A DNA stretch of 64,000 bases from Membranipora membranacea (GCA_914767715.1 OU612074.1:17904062-17968061); one strand, 5' to 3'; shown: positions 49,740 through 61,947, numbered from the stretch's first letter. Translations and numbers: made by a program. Notes: generated from the sequence alone by a model not told the origin.

Positions 49740-49948
49740 ATGAACTCACAGTGTTCTCACAATTTATTGGTGGGAATATAATGATAACAAAATTTTATCA
49801 GCTGCATTCCTATTGTGTGAACTGAATTGACCAAAAAAGAGTCTGCTTATCAAATATTGAAAAGTTATTGTGTGAACTGTCACAATGAAATTGTGCCATT
49901 GCGTATGATGGAAACTAAAATAATGATAACATAGATAATGGATAATAA
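49740..49948 (+). repeat. Dispersed repeat, copy 2
   Basis: Shares TCACAGTGTTCTCACAATT, GTGTGAACTG, TTGTGCCATTG and AACTAAAATAATGATAACA with copy 1. Function unknown. Confidence 0.7.
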
Positions 49949-50044
49949 ATCTGTGCTGTGATGAGTAACACTATGAAATCATATTTTAAAGTTCACAAGT
50001 CACAAGTTGCCTACAGGGAAGTTAGATTAGACACACTGATATTC

Positions 50045-50054
50045 TATATAAATA
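50045..50054 (+). promoter_or_regulatory. TATA box of the tyrosinase gene
   Basis: TATATAAATA lies about 30 bp before a likely transcription start near 50075-50080. A non-coding first exon would run to 50138, where CAAG is followed by the donor GTTAGT. The next exon starts after TACTTCCAG at 50719. Confidence 0.55.
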
Positions 50055-50772
50055 CTGATATCAGTAAGCCTAAATATCAGAAGGCACTCAGCTAGCAAGG
50101 GGTCACTACCAGCACAGAGGACTGCACACAAAAACAAGGTTAGTGGTTTTGTTTTAGCAAAGCAAGCAATCATTGTAAGTTTGGAGCTAACATATTTGTG
50201 GGTTATTTATGATTGTGTTGAGTCTTTTAATCAATTTATTTGATGGAGAAAATTGCTTCCAGGGCAATACGGTTTGATCAATCTGAGGGTCCATTGTGAC
50301 TAAACTGAGACTCTGTGAACCCTTGGCTCAGTACTATTAAGTTTGGAAAACTGTGATCGTGACTGTGGCATCATATTGTCAAACTCAGTGATTGGTACTT
50401 GCGTTTGCAGGCAGTAGCTCTGCCGTACTGGCCATCCAGCCGCCCTCTGACTTGAGCAGCAAGTGGACACAATAATTACTACAACTTGTAGCTCTCTCCT
50501 AAATTTCAGTTGTTTCCACAGCTTTTTCTACCTCCGCCCCGTTTTCTGCCAATTTTTCATGAGGTTCTCTTTTTCACTTTCCTATAATTTTTCGATTTGA
50601 TGTATACTTTGTCAACTTCCAAATACATACAGAGTCAGCTTTACGATACTGGCTATGTAGACCGTATTAAATTTATCTTTCTGAGTAATTCCAATGCCTT
50701 TTAATTATCTACTTCCAGGTGAAGGTGACAAGGAAAATTTGAAGAAAGTTGTACTAACAGGCCGAATCTGTC

Positions 50773-53443
50773 ATGTCTATCAATATACCTGCGTAAGTTA
50801 AACACAAATAAATTGCTAAATTTAAGTCAATCCCGTTTTTCGTGCCTTTGAGTTGCTCCATTTGAGGGGGGGGGGGGGGGGGGGGGAAACTTTTGATGCA
50901 GGCAAAAGGATCAAACTAATGAGCATTCGTGCATTGTGTCAACTACTCTGTTTGTTGATTTGAGGTCGACAAAGCTATTGTAACTTAAGTTTACGATAGT
51001 TGTCTGTACCTTAAACTTATTTACAAGTTTGTCCACAAAACACGCCACCAATCTCCTATTAAAAAACATATATACAACCAAAATAAATATTTAATGCACT
51101 GTTTTTCTTGAAAAGTGATAAACACAAGTTAATTTATTCATTTTTTTATGGTGAGAAATAGAACGCACCGCTTGCAATCGGGTAGAAATAGTTACTCAAT
51201 TTGGATAGGATAAGTGTAAAACTCGAGAGTTATCTTTCCGAGGGGACAACTTTTATATCGCATAATTATCAGGATTTCGATCTTCCGATAACATTGATCC
51301 CATGATTTAATAGACTTTGCTGCTCAGTTTCATGAGGGGACAACTTGTCATTTGCAACAGCTGACAAGCTTTGTACACCTCCCATCCACGGAAGAAAGCA
51401 AGCATTTACTTACGCCGAAGTTGTCTTCCCTTATATTGTGTGAAGACAACCATGACAAGAGAATAGCCATACAATTTTGATGAAAAAATCTGTACCTCAA
51501 TATTTTGTTATCTGAATTGCTGATGTCCGTTTCTGACATGTTGTAGAGTGAAGACGCGTTTGTCACTGAGAGAGCTTGAGCTTGATGAGAACTCACAGAA
51601 GAAAAATGACTTCCTGAAAGCTCTGAAGATCGTGAAGGAGTTACATGCAGACAACCCGTCTTCCTTCTGGTCTATTGCCTCTTATCATGGAATGCCTTAC
51701 AAGAAACGACAGATCCCTCCTTATCAAATCCCTCCCAATGGCAAAGGCAACGCAGCATGGGATGGCTACTGCCAGCATGGCAACATTCTTTTCCCCACAT
51801 GGCACAGATTCTATTGTTTAAAGTTGGAGCAGTCTTTGCAGGCAGCAGTACCAGGTGGTGACGTCATTTTACCATATTGGGACCAAACCAGTGAGGCAAA
51901 CATCGCCTCTGGGTTGCCCCCTCTTCTCTTAGACAAAACTGTCACTATTGATGGTGTCTCTGGCATTCCAAACCCTTTGCTCAATTTCACTCTCCCTGAA
52001 GCAATCATTGAACCCGCCAAAGCAGACAACCCCGATGCCAATGCTAAGTATTATGTCAAGCCCAAAGGCTATACCACTGTTCGCTATCCCTTTTCCGGTA
52101 TATCAAACCCTACTCATGCCAAGGAAACTGCTGATACGCACAATCAGTACATCGATGGCCTCAACCGAGATCCTGATGCCATGCTCGCTGACAATGTTCG
52201 CTATTGGCTAACTGTAAGGGGAGTTGGACATAACATCCCTTTATTTAACAGCATCTCTGATGAGTACAAGAAAGCTCTAAAGTGGTCCTCCTATAACAAA
52301 TTCTCAAACACTTCCTCATCTGCCGGGGACCAGTCTTGCCTGGAGCAGGCACACAACGAGATTCATCTGTCTGTTGGTGGTTTTTCTCAGCCCTTTGTTC
52401 AGGAAGATGGCAGTGTCAAGGTTGATGATGATGGAAATGTCATGTATTTCGGTTTGATTGGTGGAGCCAATGGGGACATGGGTGAGAATGAAACAGCTGC
52501 ATTTGATCCTTGTTTCTTCATGCATCATTGTAATGTGGATCGTATGTTCTGGGTTTGGCAGAAGAAATGGGGACATACTATCAGTATTCCTCTAGAGGAA
52601 TCCTCAACTGACACCGGTTTGTCTAATGACGGCCAGGGCCCGACCCCTTATCAAACTCCTAGGCAACAGCTGAACTTCCAAACAGCCCTCCATCCCTTTA
52701 CCAACGATTCAACAGGAGAAAGTTTGACATCCTCTGACTGTTTCAATATTGAGAAACTTGGGTACGATTACTCGATCGGATCCCTTGACCAAGAGTCATG
52801 GCCAGCCAGCCCCACCATACACAAGTTTGTGGAGCTTGCAGGCGAATCCTGGGAAGATATCGTCCTGAAATTGGAGAAAGCTGTTCAAGCCGCAAAGAAA
52901 CCTCTTGTTGTGACCTTCGAAAGTACTCACTTTGCCCCTGCTACTCCCGAGTCCCCAATTGTGCCTTTGCAGCACAAGCTGACTGACATAGTTGAAGATG
53001 TGCCAGCGTTTGTCAAGCTTGGGCGGGACAGATTCAGAGTCAGAAACTACCTAAGTGTGAAAAACATCAACAAAAACAGCATCAGCGGATCATTCGTGGT
53101 ACAAGCCTACTACAAAAAAGCTGACAAGCTTCACTACATTGGTCAAAGAGGTGTTCTCAGCAGATGGAACCAAGAGATGTGCAGCAACTGCATGCAGCGC
53201 CCAAATATGTCAGTGTGCTTTGCTGTCGATCACATCCTCCCTAACCTCAAGGATTTGTCCAACATTGTCCTCATCATTGCCAGCAAAGACCCTGAGACTG
53301 GCAAACTCATCCAGACGAGAGTTGTCCAGGGAGAACCAGTAGTGTTCGCAGCTGGAAAAGGAAGTTTCAAACCAACTATTCATCTCATTACCTCCTATGA
53401 ACAGGAGCTTCTAGGAGCAAAGGAGCAACAGGCCGTAGCATAA
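50773..53443 (+). CDS. Tyrosinase (di-copper oxidase), cytosolic fungal/bacterial-like type
   Basis: Coding exons 50773-50792 and 51547-53443 (1917 nt, 638 residues), preceded by 5'UTR exon sequence (about 50075-50138 and 50719-50772). The first exon ends in CCTGC before GTAAGT; joined, it gives MSINIPAVKTRLSLRELELD. Type-3 copper site: CuA His54 (ASYHG), His84 (YCQHG, with Cys82 placed for a Cys-His thioether) and His93 (FPTWHRFY); CuB His276 and His280 (HNEIH) and the HH pair at 333-334 (FFMHHCNVDR). GDMGENETAAFDP precedes the last ligand. The protein would oxidise monophenols/o-diphenols to o-quinones. A C-terminal domain of about 250 residues may cap the active site. No signal peptide or transmembrane segment is visible, so it is probably intracellular. 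The nearly intronless body and fungal/bacterial-like core suggest an old transfer or a poorly known animal lineage. Confidence 0.93.
50866..50886 (+). repeat. Poly-G run of 21 bases
   Basis: An uninterrupted G tract in the intron before the main tyrosinase exon. It could form a quadruplex and is prone to length errors. Confidence 0.9.
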
Positions 53444-53601
53444 GTTTGCATAAGAGCGCTAACAAAATATAGCTTTCTCTTATACATTTTTCTACATCAG
53501 CTGAGAATTACGATTATTATCTTGAAGTTTTTTTTTTTCTGTCAGCATTTGACTTATAATTTGAAACCATATGATTACCTATATATGATTGGTTCTGATA
53601 T

Positions 53602-53607
53602 AATAAA
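53602..53607 (+). terminator. Polyadenylation signal of the tyrosinase gene
   Basis: AATAAA about 160 bp after the tyrosinase stop codon, in AT-rich sequence. It is the first canonical signal downstream. Confidence 0.65.
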
Positions 53608-53925
53608 CTCACTGTAACTACTTTTCAGTCAATTTATTTTGATCAATTAAGATTACACTGCTGTCATGACAGCACAATAATCATTTAAGTTAATTACTGA
53701 GCCATTATGAAGTCATGATTGACAACCGAATTTCTCATATACAGTCAGATTCTATCACTTGGATGAAAGGTTCATACTACCTTAGGGTCTGTTTATACAG
53801 CAAGTCTTTAACTTCCCGATTTTGAAAGCTGTTTGTAAGAAGGAAGTGGGAAGTAGTACAAAATTAGCTGGTGTTAATAATGTTGAGAAAATTACTACCC
53901 TACTGACATTATGTTTTCAAGTGGT

Positions 53926-54076
53926 TTAATAATTCGCGGTTAGCAATGACAGAAACCGCGAATGCTAAAAGCAAAATTTTATAGTGTAGTTATCCTCTCA
54001 ATTTCGCGGGCCTGAAATCCGTGAATAATTAAGACTAGTGAAAAAGGTTGGAGTTGTGCCCTCCGCGAATTATTAA
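53926..54076. mobile_element. Hairpin MITE with TTAATAATTCGCGG ends
   Basis: About 150 bp with complementary ends TTAATAATTCGCGG and CCGCGAATTATTAA. It lies just beyond the tyrosinase gene and has no coding capacity. Confidence 0.7.
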
Positions 54077-55382
54077 GGTCAGTAGCGTATGTATGTTTTT
54101 TAATGATGACCAATGATGACTAATGATAATTGTAAAATTTATTCTGGTTTCTGTACCATAATGGCCTTTGACTGTTCCAATGTGTATAGCTGACTCTAAT
54201 CATACACAAGTGCTACAACTATTCTCCTGTGCCCTACTCATTGTTACATTTCGTTTTCAAGCTTTGATTGTAATAAATTGGCTTTCAGTGTTCATTCAGA
54301 ATATCTGCCTATGATACAGAGAGTGACTGGGAAGATAAGTTGCTCAACTCCAGCTTTTTGTCTTAAACAAGTACCCTGCTCTACTCAAAGACATTTATAT
54401 TATGCAACACCTAGAATAGGAGGCTGGATTATGATATGCTTTTCACCATACTCCACGCTATAAATCAATTATAGTGCTAGATTTGTTTAAAGGGATAATA
54501 CACTTCTGATCTCTGTTTGGCAGCCAATGGAGCACAGAAAAATGTATGTACATATGTCACATACACTGTATGTGACACGCCTATATTGAACTGTCATGGT
54601 TGCCATGGTCCTAATCTGATTAATGGTTATACTCTTCCGCATTTACTTCCATTTTTTGCACATTCAATTACCATCTAAATGCGGAGGTTGGCCATCAAAA
54701 TAATGACGTATCATCCCACCGTTTCTATTTTTACGACCTATCTATACAGGTCAGTATAAAGAACAGTGGTTTTTGCTTTGAAGAATCAGTTACAATTACG
54801 AGTTACGATCGGGAGTTACGTGTGACAGTTACAACTTGGCGTTGCAATTTATCAGTTGCCTGGGGCATTTGTCCCAGGGTGTAGTTCAGGAATAAAATCA
54901 TCAAACTGCCGAAAAACTGCATTCAGTATTATAAAGTAATCTCATATGAACTCTGCCAGCAGTGACCTGTCGTGATCTTTCTCGATCCGACACATACATA
55001 AACTCCTTATTTGTAATTCAAAACCCCTTGTTTTGCTCAAATGTGCATTCTAAATTGTAGTTGTGCATCTCCAACAAGAAATAAGACAACTAACAGAATT
55101 GCTTGTGATCTGAAAAAAGCTGATTTTGTGAGCAGTTGTGTGCTCCTACCTCTTGGTTGGTGTTTCAATTGTACAGATACTCAAAGTGTGCATGTGCAAT
55201 AATGATGACCTGTGGACTTTAGCTTGTTATTTTCTAACAGCCCAGCTTAACACTTTTACTACCATAACCGGATATGGTAATAAAAGTTTAAATGCATGGC
55301 TCACATAGACTTGATGGTGTAAGTGGAATGATTGGTCAGTCAGGCTCCCTGTTATATAACTAGTAGTAGTTGGTGTAGTCTA
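54077..55382. other. Intergenic sequence, no gene recognised
   Basis: No convincing exon on either strand. A small palindrome, GTCACATACACTGTATGTGAC, lies near 54556-54576. Confidence 0.5.
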
Positions 55383-58300
55383 TCACTGAGGACGCGCTGG
55401 GATACCCGGCCGCCCCGGTATTTGTGGTGCAGAACTTTGAGGTCTCCTGAAAACAAGAAAGGAAATGCAATTATTCAAAAATCTAACTTTTGTCATTGCG
55501 AGAAGAAAAGGGGAAGATGCTCACCATGCAAAAAAATATAAACATTAAACAGCAATCAAAGTTCGAGTATAAAGAAAGGGGTACAGGGTGCAGTTATTTG
55601 GTCGGATATTTTCACATAAACGTTTAAGTGTGTTCAATCAGCTTAACCCACTGGCAACCTTATCGAAAGCTAACTAAATATATTTACAATATACACCTTA
55701 GAGACATCTAACAGAATCCAAATGTATATCAATTGTGAACCAAAAATACATCTAACTGTGCCCCATTAGATTGTCCCTATATGAGTGTTTCAATGACATA
55801 ATTCAATTTAATTCAATTCGTAGCTGAACCTGAATATTACACACTTTTTAGAGGGCCGTTCATAAATTTACACTGCTGTATGATAGAAACACACGGCAAG
55901 TCACTGGTTTGCTAAGGTTATAATAATATTCGCTTAAGATCACACAAAAATGAAAACTTTCTCACTGATCAATGCTAACCGATGACTTGATAGGTGTGCC
56001 TGGAAATAGGATACATAGCTGTGATCTCAAAATGATGCTCAAAGTGTAGCAAGGCCTCTCAGAACATTAAATGTCTGAAGTGGGTAGTTCCCAATTTAAC
56101 ACTACACAATAAAAATATATATCCTCCTCACAACACCGAAGGTCATCTAGATGTCAAAGAATACAGAAAAGGAAACTTACAACTTAGGACTTAACACAAC
56201 AACAGCTACAACTTAGGAAAACCGGAGTGCAATCACGATGCTTGGGAAATAACTCATAAAAAAGCTACAGTTATCTGATTCTAATATCATAACTCATTCT
56301 GATATGTACTTCAGAGCACACCTCTTAGGGCTGGTACACATTGTCCCAGATGACATTGCATTGTCATCCCAGATGGTCCTATCAGCATGGAATTTTTATA
56401 ACGTTTACTTCGTGTTTTATGTAATGTAATATGATATTTATTGTGAATGAATTTTGTGTTTGATTAATCGGACTGTAATTTGGGGTTGTTCACTCCTTGG
56501 CTCAAATCCCAAATAATAAACTATCCTCCAATTTTCTGTTTTAGAATCCGCGATATGTATGGTTCAAATAGTGCGAATGCAATGGTAGCAGATCTGGACT
56601 TATAATTGCTGATAATTCGGTTATTAAAGAGAAACTTCAAAAACACAACTGAACTGTTGATCAACAATACCTCAGCGGTAAGTAGAGCTACTATCGTACA
56701 ATGTGCGCTAGCCTCAACTACTGAGCACTGGTTTAGTTTTGAGTTTGGTGCAATTCTCGGTGGAATTGCTCAAGGATTTATTTTGAACAATAATAACAAA
56801 ATATAAATATGGTTCTATTCGTCAGGCAATAAATCAATCAATAATTTGACAATAATATCTTGGCATTTATCATTTAGTCATAAAAATACATAAACATTCA
56901 AAATCTTTATAATAAGATCTTACCCTTGGTGCAGATGACCTCGAATTCTGTGTGATATTCAGTGTGATATCTCTGTGTATTTAAACTATGTTAGACTGGG
57001 TTCCTCGCTGTGAGTCGCGGTATTTGTATCTCTGTATATCTAAACTATGTTAGACTGGGTTTCTCGCTGTGAATCGCGGTATTTGTATCTCTGTATATCT
57101 AAACTATGTTAGACTGGGTTCCTCGCTGTGAATCGCGGTATTTGTATCTCTGTATATCTAAACTATGTTAGACTAGGTTCCTCGCTGTGAATCGCGGTAT
57201 TTGTATCTCTGTATATCTAAACTATGTTAAAACTACAAAATCGCAAACAGGTCATGCACCCTAGAATTTGATCATATCATATGCTGGTGTGTGCAGGGGA
57301 TTGGAATGAACGTCCGCTTGAATGAACGCCGACGGGAATGAAATTAGCTGGAATGAACGTAGACTGGTATGAAAGTCAAAAATCCTGGAATGAATGTAGA
57401 AAGTGCTGGATTGAAAGTCGACCAGATTAGTATAGAATCAATGCAAGAGCAACTCCCCAAAATAATTAATTAATTAGTATATATAATCAAGGGGAGAGCA
57501 ACTCCTTAACATAATTGTGTAAATTAATGATGATCCTTCACAAAGGCACTCACATCTGTTTATGATGATGGTTACTAAATTTCTGATGGCTAGATGGAAT
57601 CAAGCAGGAATTTAGTGCAAAAACTGAAATGGTAATGAAATACTGAAAGAGAAACAGTGACCCTTTGTATATTTCATCAGCAAAACAATGGTCAAGCAAT
57701 AAAGAAATCAGGTGCAACTAATGAATCGTAGTAGTTTACACCTTGGTTCACTCTTATCTGTGAAAATTCATTTTTTGTAACTCGGTAATTGTGACAGTGC
57801 ACATTAATTGTTTTCCCTGCACGCTGTACACCAGTCGTCATTTATCTAAATAGCTAACTCGTATCGCCAATGTGGTACAGTTATTAAATCTGTTATGTCT
57901 GAGACAAGAACATAAAGATGTGTTGTTATCTATCACCTATGTACATTGTATGGACACATACCAAAATCATGCTGCAATTCAATCAATGAGGTCATATCAA
58001 CTGCTAGTTTTTTAGCCGACTGTCAAGTCCCATCACTGTCAGAGATTTTTAATTGAGTTTTTAAAAACCGACTCTACACCCCTACTCACTTTAGGTAAAG
58101 GGAGAATAGAGCTACAGCGGGGGAGGTGGGAAACTTCGTAATTTCTTGTCTTCGGTATATACGTTGTGTGTAAAACAGGCAGAAAATACATCAAGAGGGA
58201 AACTACAAAACTTTAGAAAACCATGGGAGCTAATGGCTTCGAACTAAGATGCAACACTTATTTGACAACATACATTCTCTGAATTGCTTTGCCAGTTATT

Positions 58301-59910
58301 CTTTGCACATAGTCTTCAAATCTCAGTTTGCTGTCGATGTCTACACCATGGTATTCCACCTGACGATATTTCGGTGCCATCTCAGACGAACCCTCAGCTG
58401 TGTATGCACAGGGTGTTTTATACCTTTAAAATACCACTACGTGACACGGTAACATCAAAACTCGAATCCTCCTTGCCCTGATACCATTACCTTAATTTAT
58501 TGTGTAATACTAAAAACATGATATACGTTTTCATAGATTTTGAGGCTCCCAGTACCAGGGAGCAGGGATGGTGCCAGCAGGGAGTTTGGTCCCAAACTCC
58601 CTGGTGCTAGTATGTTGCCAGAAACAATAACTTTTGGAGTTGAGCCCTTTTGTTCAGCGGGGAGACAACTCATCTCAACTCACAACAGTTTTCGATTGCA
58701 ACTCGCCAATACGGAGATATTCCTCGGCTATTTTATTTCCTGTAGGTCAAAAATTAAAAGTGACCAAGGAAAGTGAAAAACAAGGATTGAGTACTTTTTT
58801 TTCACTCTTGTTCAGTCTGGTAGCCTATCTCGGCAAGCTTTGCTGTTCATGGTCCAAACCCACATTTATCAAAGTACTTACTTGGTACTTGTAGAGTAAT
58901 CGCGAACTTCTTCGTAGAAGGTTTCAGCAATGTGGTTGTCACATAAAATCCAGTCTTAATTTGGACATCAGTTCAGGCAAAACACGGATGAAACATTACA
59001 CACTCACTCAGTCGAGTCACACTCACTGGCCTACTCTTTCTCTACCTAGGAGCATAGGACTGCTGCAGCCCAAAATCAGGAACTGCGGCAGTCCTATGCC
59101 TAGGAGTAAGTAAGAGGCTAGTTAGTATATATATACCTAGCAAGTTATAGTCGGTCTGTAATTGACTTACTTGCAGTCTGTACATATTCAATAGAGTGTC
59201 GTGGTCAAGGGAGCTATAATAATGACAAGAGCCGAGCCTGGGCAGGCTGTCTGTCCTTACAAAATAAGTCCTGTTGCAGTTATGTATGGGCCGCAGATAG
59301 TTTTATGAAAAGATCATAGGAGAGGGTTTGTTGGTAAATCCATGTGGTGTGAGTAGACATATTTTAGTTACCTAGTCCAATCCAACACTTAGGTCTTGTT
59401 GTGAGGCACGTGCTCGGGACATGTCTTATATTACTCATAATACGGCACCTACAGCACCAACAACAATGGCTGTATAGGCATTGAGTGCTGCAAGATTTGT
59501 CCCGTACAACACCTGCCACAAGTCCTACAACACCCGTCGCCAGCGACTGTTTTTATTGCCCACTCACCAACCTGGCCAGCCGACAACATGGATTCAGGTT
59601 CAGTCAGAGTTTTGAAAGCTAGCTGGTTGGACTAACTAGCCACACATTTCGAAGCTACTCAATGGAGGACGCTATATAGGTGCTTGCTTCCTAGGTATCA
59701 TCAAGGCATTTGCCAAGGAGAACCACCAAAAACTGGTCACTTAACCAATGCACATAAATAAATCTGCCCCAAGCCAAATTACTAACCTGGTAAAAGATGA
59801 GCCTCTAACAACATGGTCTTTGAGAACAGGAAGTTTTTCTGGACGGATCCCTCATCAGCCAAATTGTCACCTCTGCAGTACCCCAATACTCTGTAGTTAG
59901 CCCAATCCAT
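55383..59910 (-). CDS. Hypothetical small protein gene divergent from RABGGTB (tentative)
   Basis: A phase-consistent but weak model of three exons: 59787-59910 (start ATG, MDWANYRVLGYCRGD...), 58882-58954 (reads CDNHIAETFYEEVRDYSTST) and 55383-55446 (proline-rich end, stop TGA), 261 nt, 86 residues. Support: good donors after exons 1 and 2 (GTTAGT, GTAAGT), an excellent acceptor for the last exon (long pyrimidine run then TTTTCAG), and GC-rich composition of the last exon. Against: weak acceptor for exon 2, several open frames in the last exon, and no recognised homology. A possible 24-nt extra exon lies near 56926-56950. The ATG is about 460 bp from the RABGGTB start in a head-to-head arrangement that could share a promoter. 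Confidence 0.28.
55447..56969. other. Sequence without recognised gene
   Basis: Inside the long last intron of the tentative gene. AT-rich; the short plus-strand frame at 56606-56806 resembles nothing I know. Confidence 0.45.
56970..57230 (+). repeat. 59-bp tandem repeat, about 4.4 units
   Basis: Units start at 56970, 57029, 57088 and 57147, with a partial unit from 57206. Each contains AAACTATGTTAGACTGGGTT, TCGCTGTGA and TCGCGGTATTTGTA, with one or two differences between units. Confidence 0.93.
57295..57425 (+). repeat. Degenerate short tandem repeat (GGAATGAACG motif)
   Basis: Six to eight units of about 15-21 bp built on TGGAATGAACGTAGAC, with a drifting middle. Confidence 0.65.
57426..58881. 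other. Sequence without recognised gene
   Basis: No convincing exon. It contains a perfect short hairpin, AGGGAGTTTGG-TC-CCAAACTCCCT, at 58579-58602. Confidence 0.45.
59045..59104. other. Long imperfect hairpin, pre-miRNA-like
   Basis: The 5' arm CCTAGGAGCATAGGACTGC pairs with the 3' arm GCAGTCCTATGCCTAGG with one bulged base. The pairing continues through GCAG/CTGC into a short loop, about 22 paired positions in 60 nt. It could be a small MITE or a microRNA precursor; the sequence alone cannot decide. Confidence 0.5.
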
Positions 59911-60082
59911 TTCTTGCAATATATCTAAACACTGTGATATAAAAAACAACTATCACTTATGATCTGTAAAGCTAAAGCTGTTGGAAGAGAACTGGAACAT
60001 AATGTTTAATCCCTCTAAATTTGAACATTTATAGTTCTCCAGCAACAAAAGCTAAAAAATTGACAACACTGAGAATATGTCT

Positions 60083-60163
60083 GTCACTGTGAGAACTACC
60101 GAGTAATGATAATGTAATAATACATTTATTATATAATTGTTACATGATAGTTCTCACAGTGAC
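60083..60163. mobile_element. 81-bp hairpin MITE between the divergent genes
   Basis: Perfect 16-bp ends GTCACTGTGAGAACTA and complement, with an AT-rich middle. It lies in the presumed shared promoter region. Confidence 0.75.
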
Positions 60164-60370
60164 CTACATATGTACCTATATCAGTTTGTAGATTATAAAT
60201 CTGTTGGTGGCTAATAACATGTCTTCTCTAATTTTCAGTAAGGCAATCAAATTTTGTCACTAGCTTACTCGAATTGGCGTACCTCCTTCTGACGCCTGCT
60301 TCCTACCCTATATAATAGGTCATTACATTGTATAACAAGGTTTTTTACATTATTTATTCTCAGGGCAAAC

Positions 60371-61499
60371 ATGGGCACACAAATCAAAGATGTGACGATC
60401 AAATCAGACGCTTTCAAAGAGCTATTCCTGGATAAACACGCAGACTACATACATAGTTACTCTAATAAAAAGGAGGATTATGAGTATATTATGACAGAGT
60501 TTTTGAGAATGAGTGGTATTTACTGGGGACTTACCGCTATGGATCTAATGGGACAACTCGAGCGTATGGATAGACAGGTGAGTGCAGCCAATGTGTTGGC
60601 TCTGATTGCCTGGCGGGAGGGAAAGAGCCAATGCCAGGTCTGATTGTACTTTCCTGAAAGCACCTATCAATATGAAATGAAAGTAATTCAGTTTCACTTT
60701 CACAATATTCCTTTCAATGACCTGGCGCTGGCTCTCTTTCCCACCCAATAGCCAATAAAATCAGAGACAGCCTATTGGCTAAGGTGAGTCTAAAGACCAA
60801 CACTCATAAAAGGTTATCAAGAACATCGTTGAGCCCAAAGCACGGGACACTTTATTAGCTTGTTAGTCCACTCACCTGATGTAGTAAGTTGTGGTCTGAG
60901 CCCCCCCCCCAGACTCTTACTCCCCCACCCGGACACTAATTATGTCAAGTCTATAGTTTAACTGCTCAAACAATGTCCATTGTTTGTGGCATTCTACTAA
61001 TGACCTCCGCTCAGCTATTGATTTGGAAGCGGTAAAATGTTGTTTATAATAGAATACCATTGCTAGCGACCGATGCACAGTTTTGGCACAGTTACTTGTC
61101 TTGTCATATGATGGAATAAATCAGTCAGAATACAGGTAATATATGACACCCATCGTATTCAGAGGTCTCGGACAAATTTGATTTAGCATATTATATTGAT
61201 AGTAGATCTGTTTTATAAAGTCATATGTGATGTGATATTTGATGTGATATTTTATGAATAACAGATGTTAACATAAGTTATTCATCACATAGCCTCAGAT
61301 TTCCTGACGTTCTCTCCTTCCTCAGGAAGCTGTAGAGTTTGTACAGAGCTGTCAACAGACATGTGGAGGATTCGGTGCCAGTCAAGGTCACGACCCCTGT
61401 ATGATATACTCACTGAGCGCTGTCCAGATTCTCTGTCTGTTTGACGCCAAAGATGAGATTAATTTAGACAGTCTCGTCAGCTTTATATCCGGGCTACAG
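60371..61499 (+). CDS. RABGGTB: Rab geranylgeranyltransferase beta subunit, first two coding exons (partial)
   Basis: Coding exons 60371-60577 (69 codons) and 61326-61499 (58 codons), both phase 0 with donors GTGAGT and GTAAGT. The start [17 protein letters not shown], the HADYI and DYEY motifs, RMSGIYWGL with MDLMGQL, and the second exon's [14 protein letters not shown] with YSLSAVQIL are diagnostic of the beta subunit of Rab GGTase, the alpha-alpha barrel enzyme that prenylates Rab GTPases in the cytosol with its alpha subunit and Rab escort protein. Only the first prenyltransferase repeats are here; zinc ligands lie in later exons beyond 64000. CAG just before the start (60361-60363) may be an acceptor for a 5'UTR exon, or the TATATAATA at 60309 may act as promoter. 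Confidence 0.95.
60597..60770. mobile_element. Hairpin MITE just inside intron 1 of RABGGTB
   Basis: The left arm (GGCTCTGATTGCC... GGGAAAGAGCCAATGCCAGG) is complementary to the right arm (CCTGGCGCTGGCTCTCTTTC... AAAATCAGAGA) with small indels. It sits about 20 bp after the exon 1 donor. Confidence 0.7.
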
Positions 61500-61890
61500 G
61501 TAAGTTGTTGTTCAGTTACATATTGGTCTGTGGACAAAAAATGTTGTCGCGTTCTTGGTCTTTCCCAAAATGTTACTGTAGGCAGTCATGCACATGGTAA
61601 TTTTGTCAGATTTTATTATACCAGATGTTGGAATGATTGTGAAAGGATTTTGTATCACTCTAGATTTCTCAGTCTAAATAAGGATACTTGTATAACTTTA
61701 TAAACAGCCAGTGGCCCCATTTCAACTCAAGACTTTCATAATTTTCTCAATAAAACACAACACAATCACTTTGAAAACGCGAAACAAATTTATTTTGCAT
61801 CATCTCCATACACTTCAATGTCATGTCCATCTATCACAGTAGATAAACATCAGGGTATAAATAGGACATAAATAGAAAAATAAATTCTTT

Positions 61891-61947
61891 AATTTGGAGT
61901 TGTTGTTTCCTGGAAATTGTGGTTCAATAAGACAACAACTCCAAATT
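61891..61947. repeat. Perfect 16-bp inverted repeat in RABGGTB intron 2
   Basis: AATTTGGAGTTGTTGT pairs with ACAACAACTCCAAATT across a 25-nt loop. A related hairpin (ATTCGGAGTTG and complement) is inside both Helitron-like elements near 32380 and 42970. Confidence 0.75.

Larger units (their letters stand above)
47602..50044. other. Intergenic region upstream of the tyrosinase gene
   Basis: AT-rich, without recognisable exons. It contains two copies of a dispersed repeat (48241-48478 and 49740-49948). The 3' end is the presumed promoter of the tyrosinase gene. Confidence 0.55.

Noticed and set aside
51348-51596. Minus open frame overlapping the start of the tyrosinase exon
   Set aside because: Runs across the intron/exon boundary antisense to a clear coding exon and has no homology.
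59366-59526. Cys-rich minus-strand exon candidate between the first two exons of the tentative gene
   Set aside because: Two frames are open, the acceptor is ambiguous, and joining exons 59787-59910 and 58882-58954 directly keeps phase without it.
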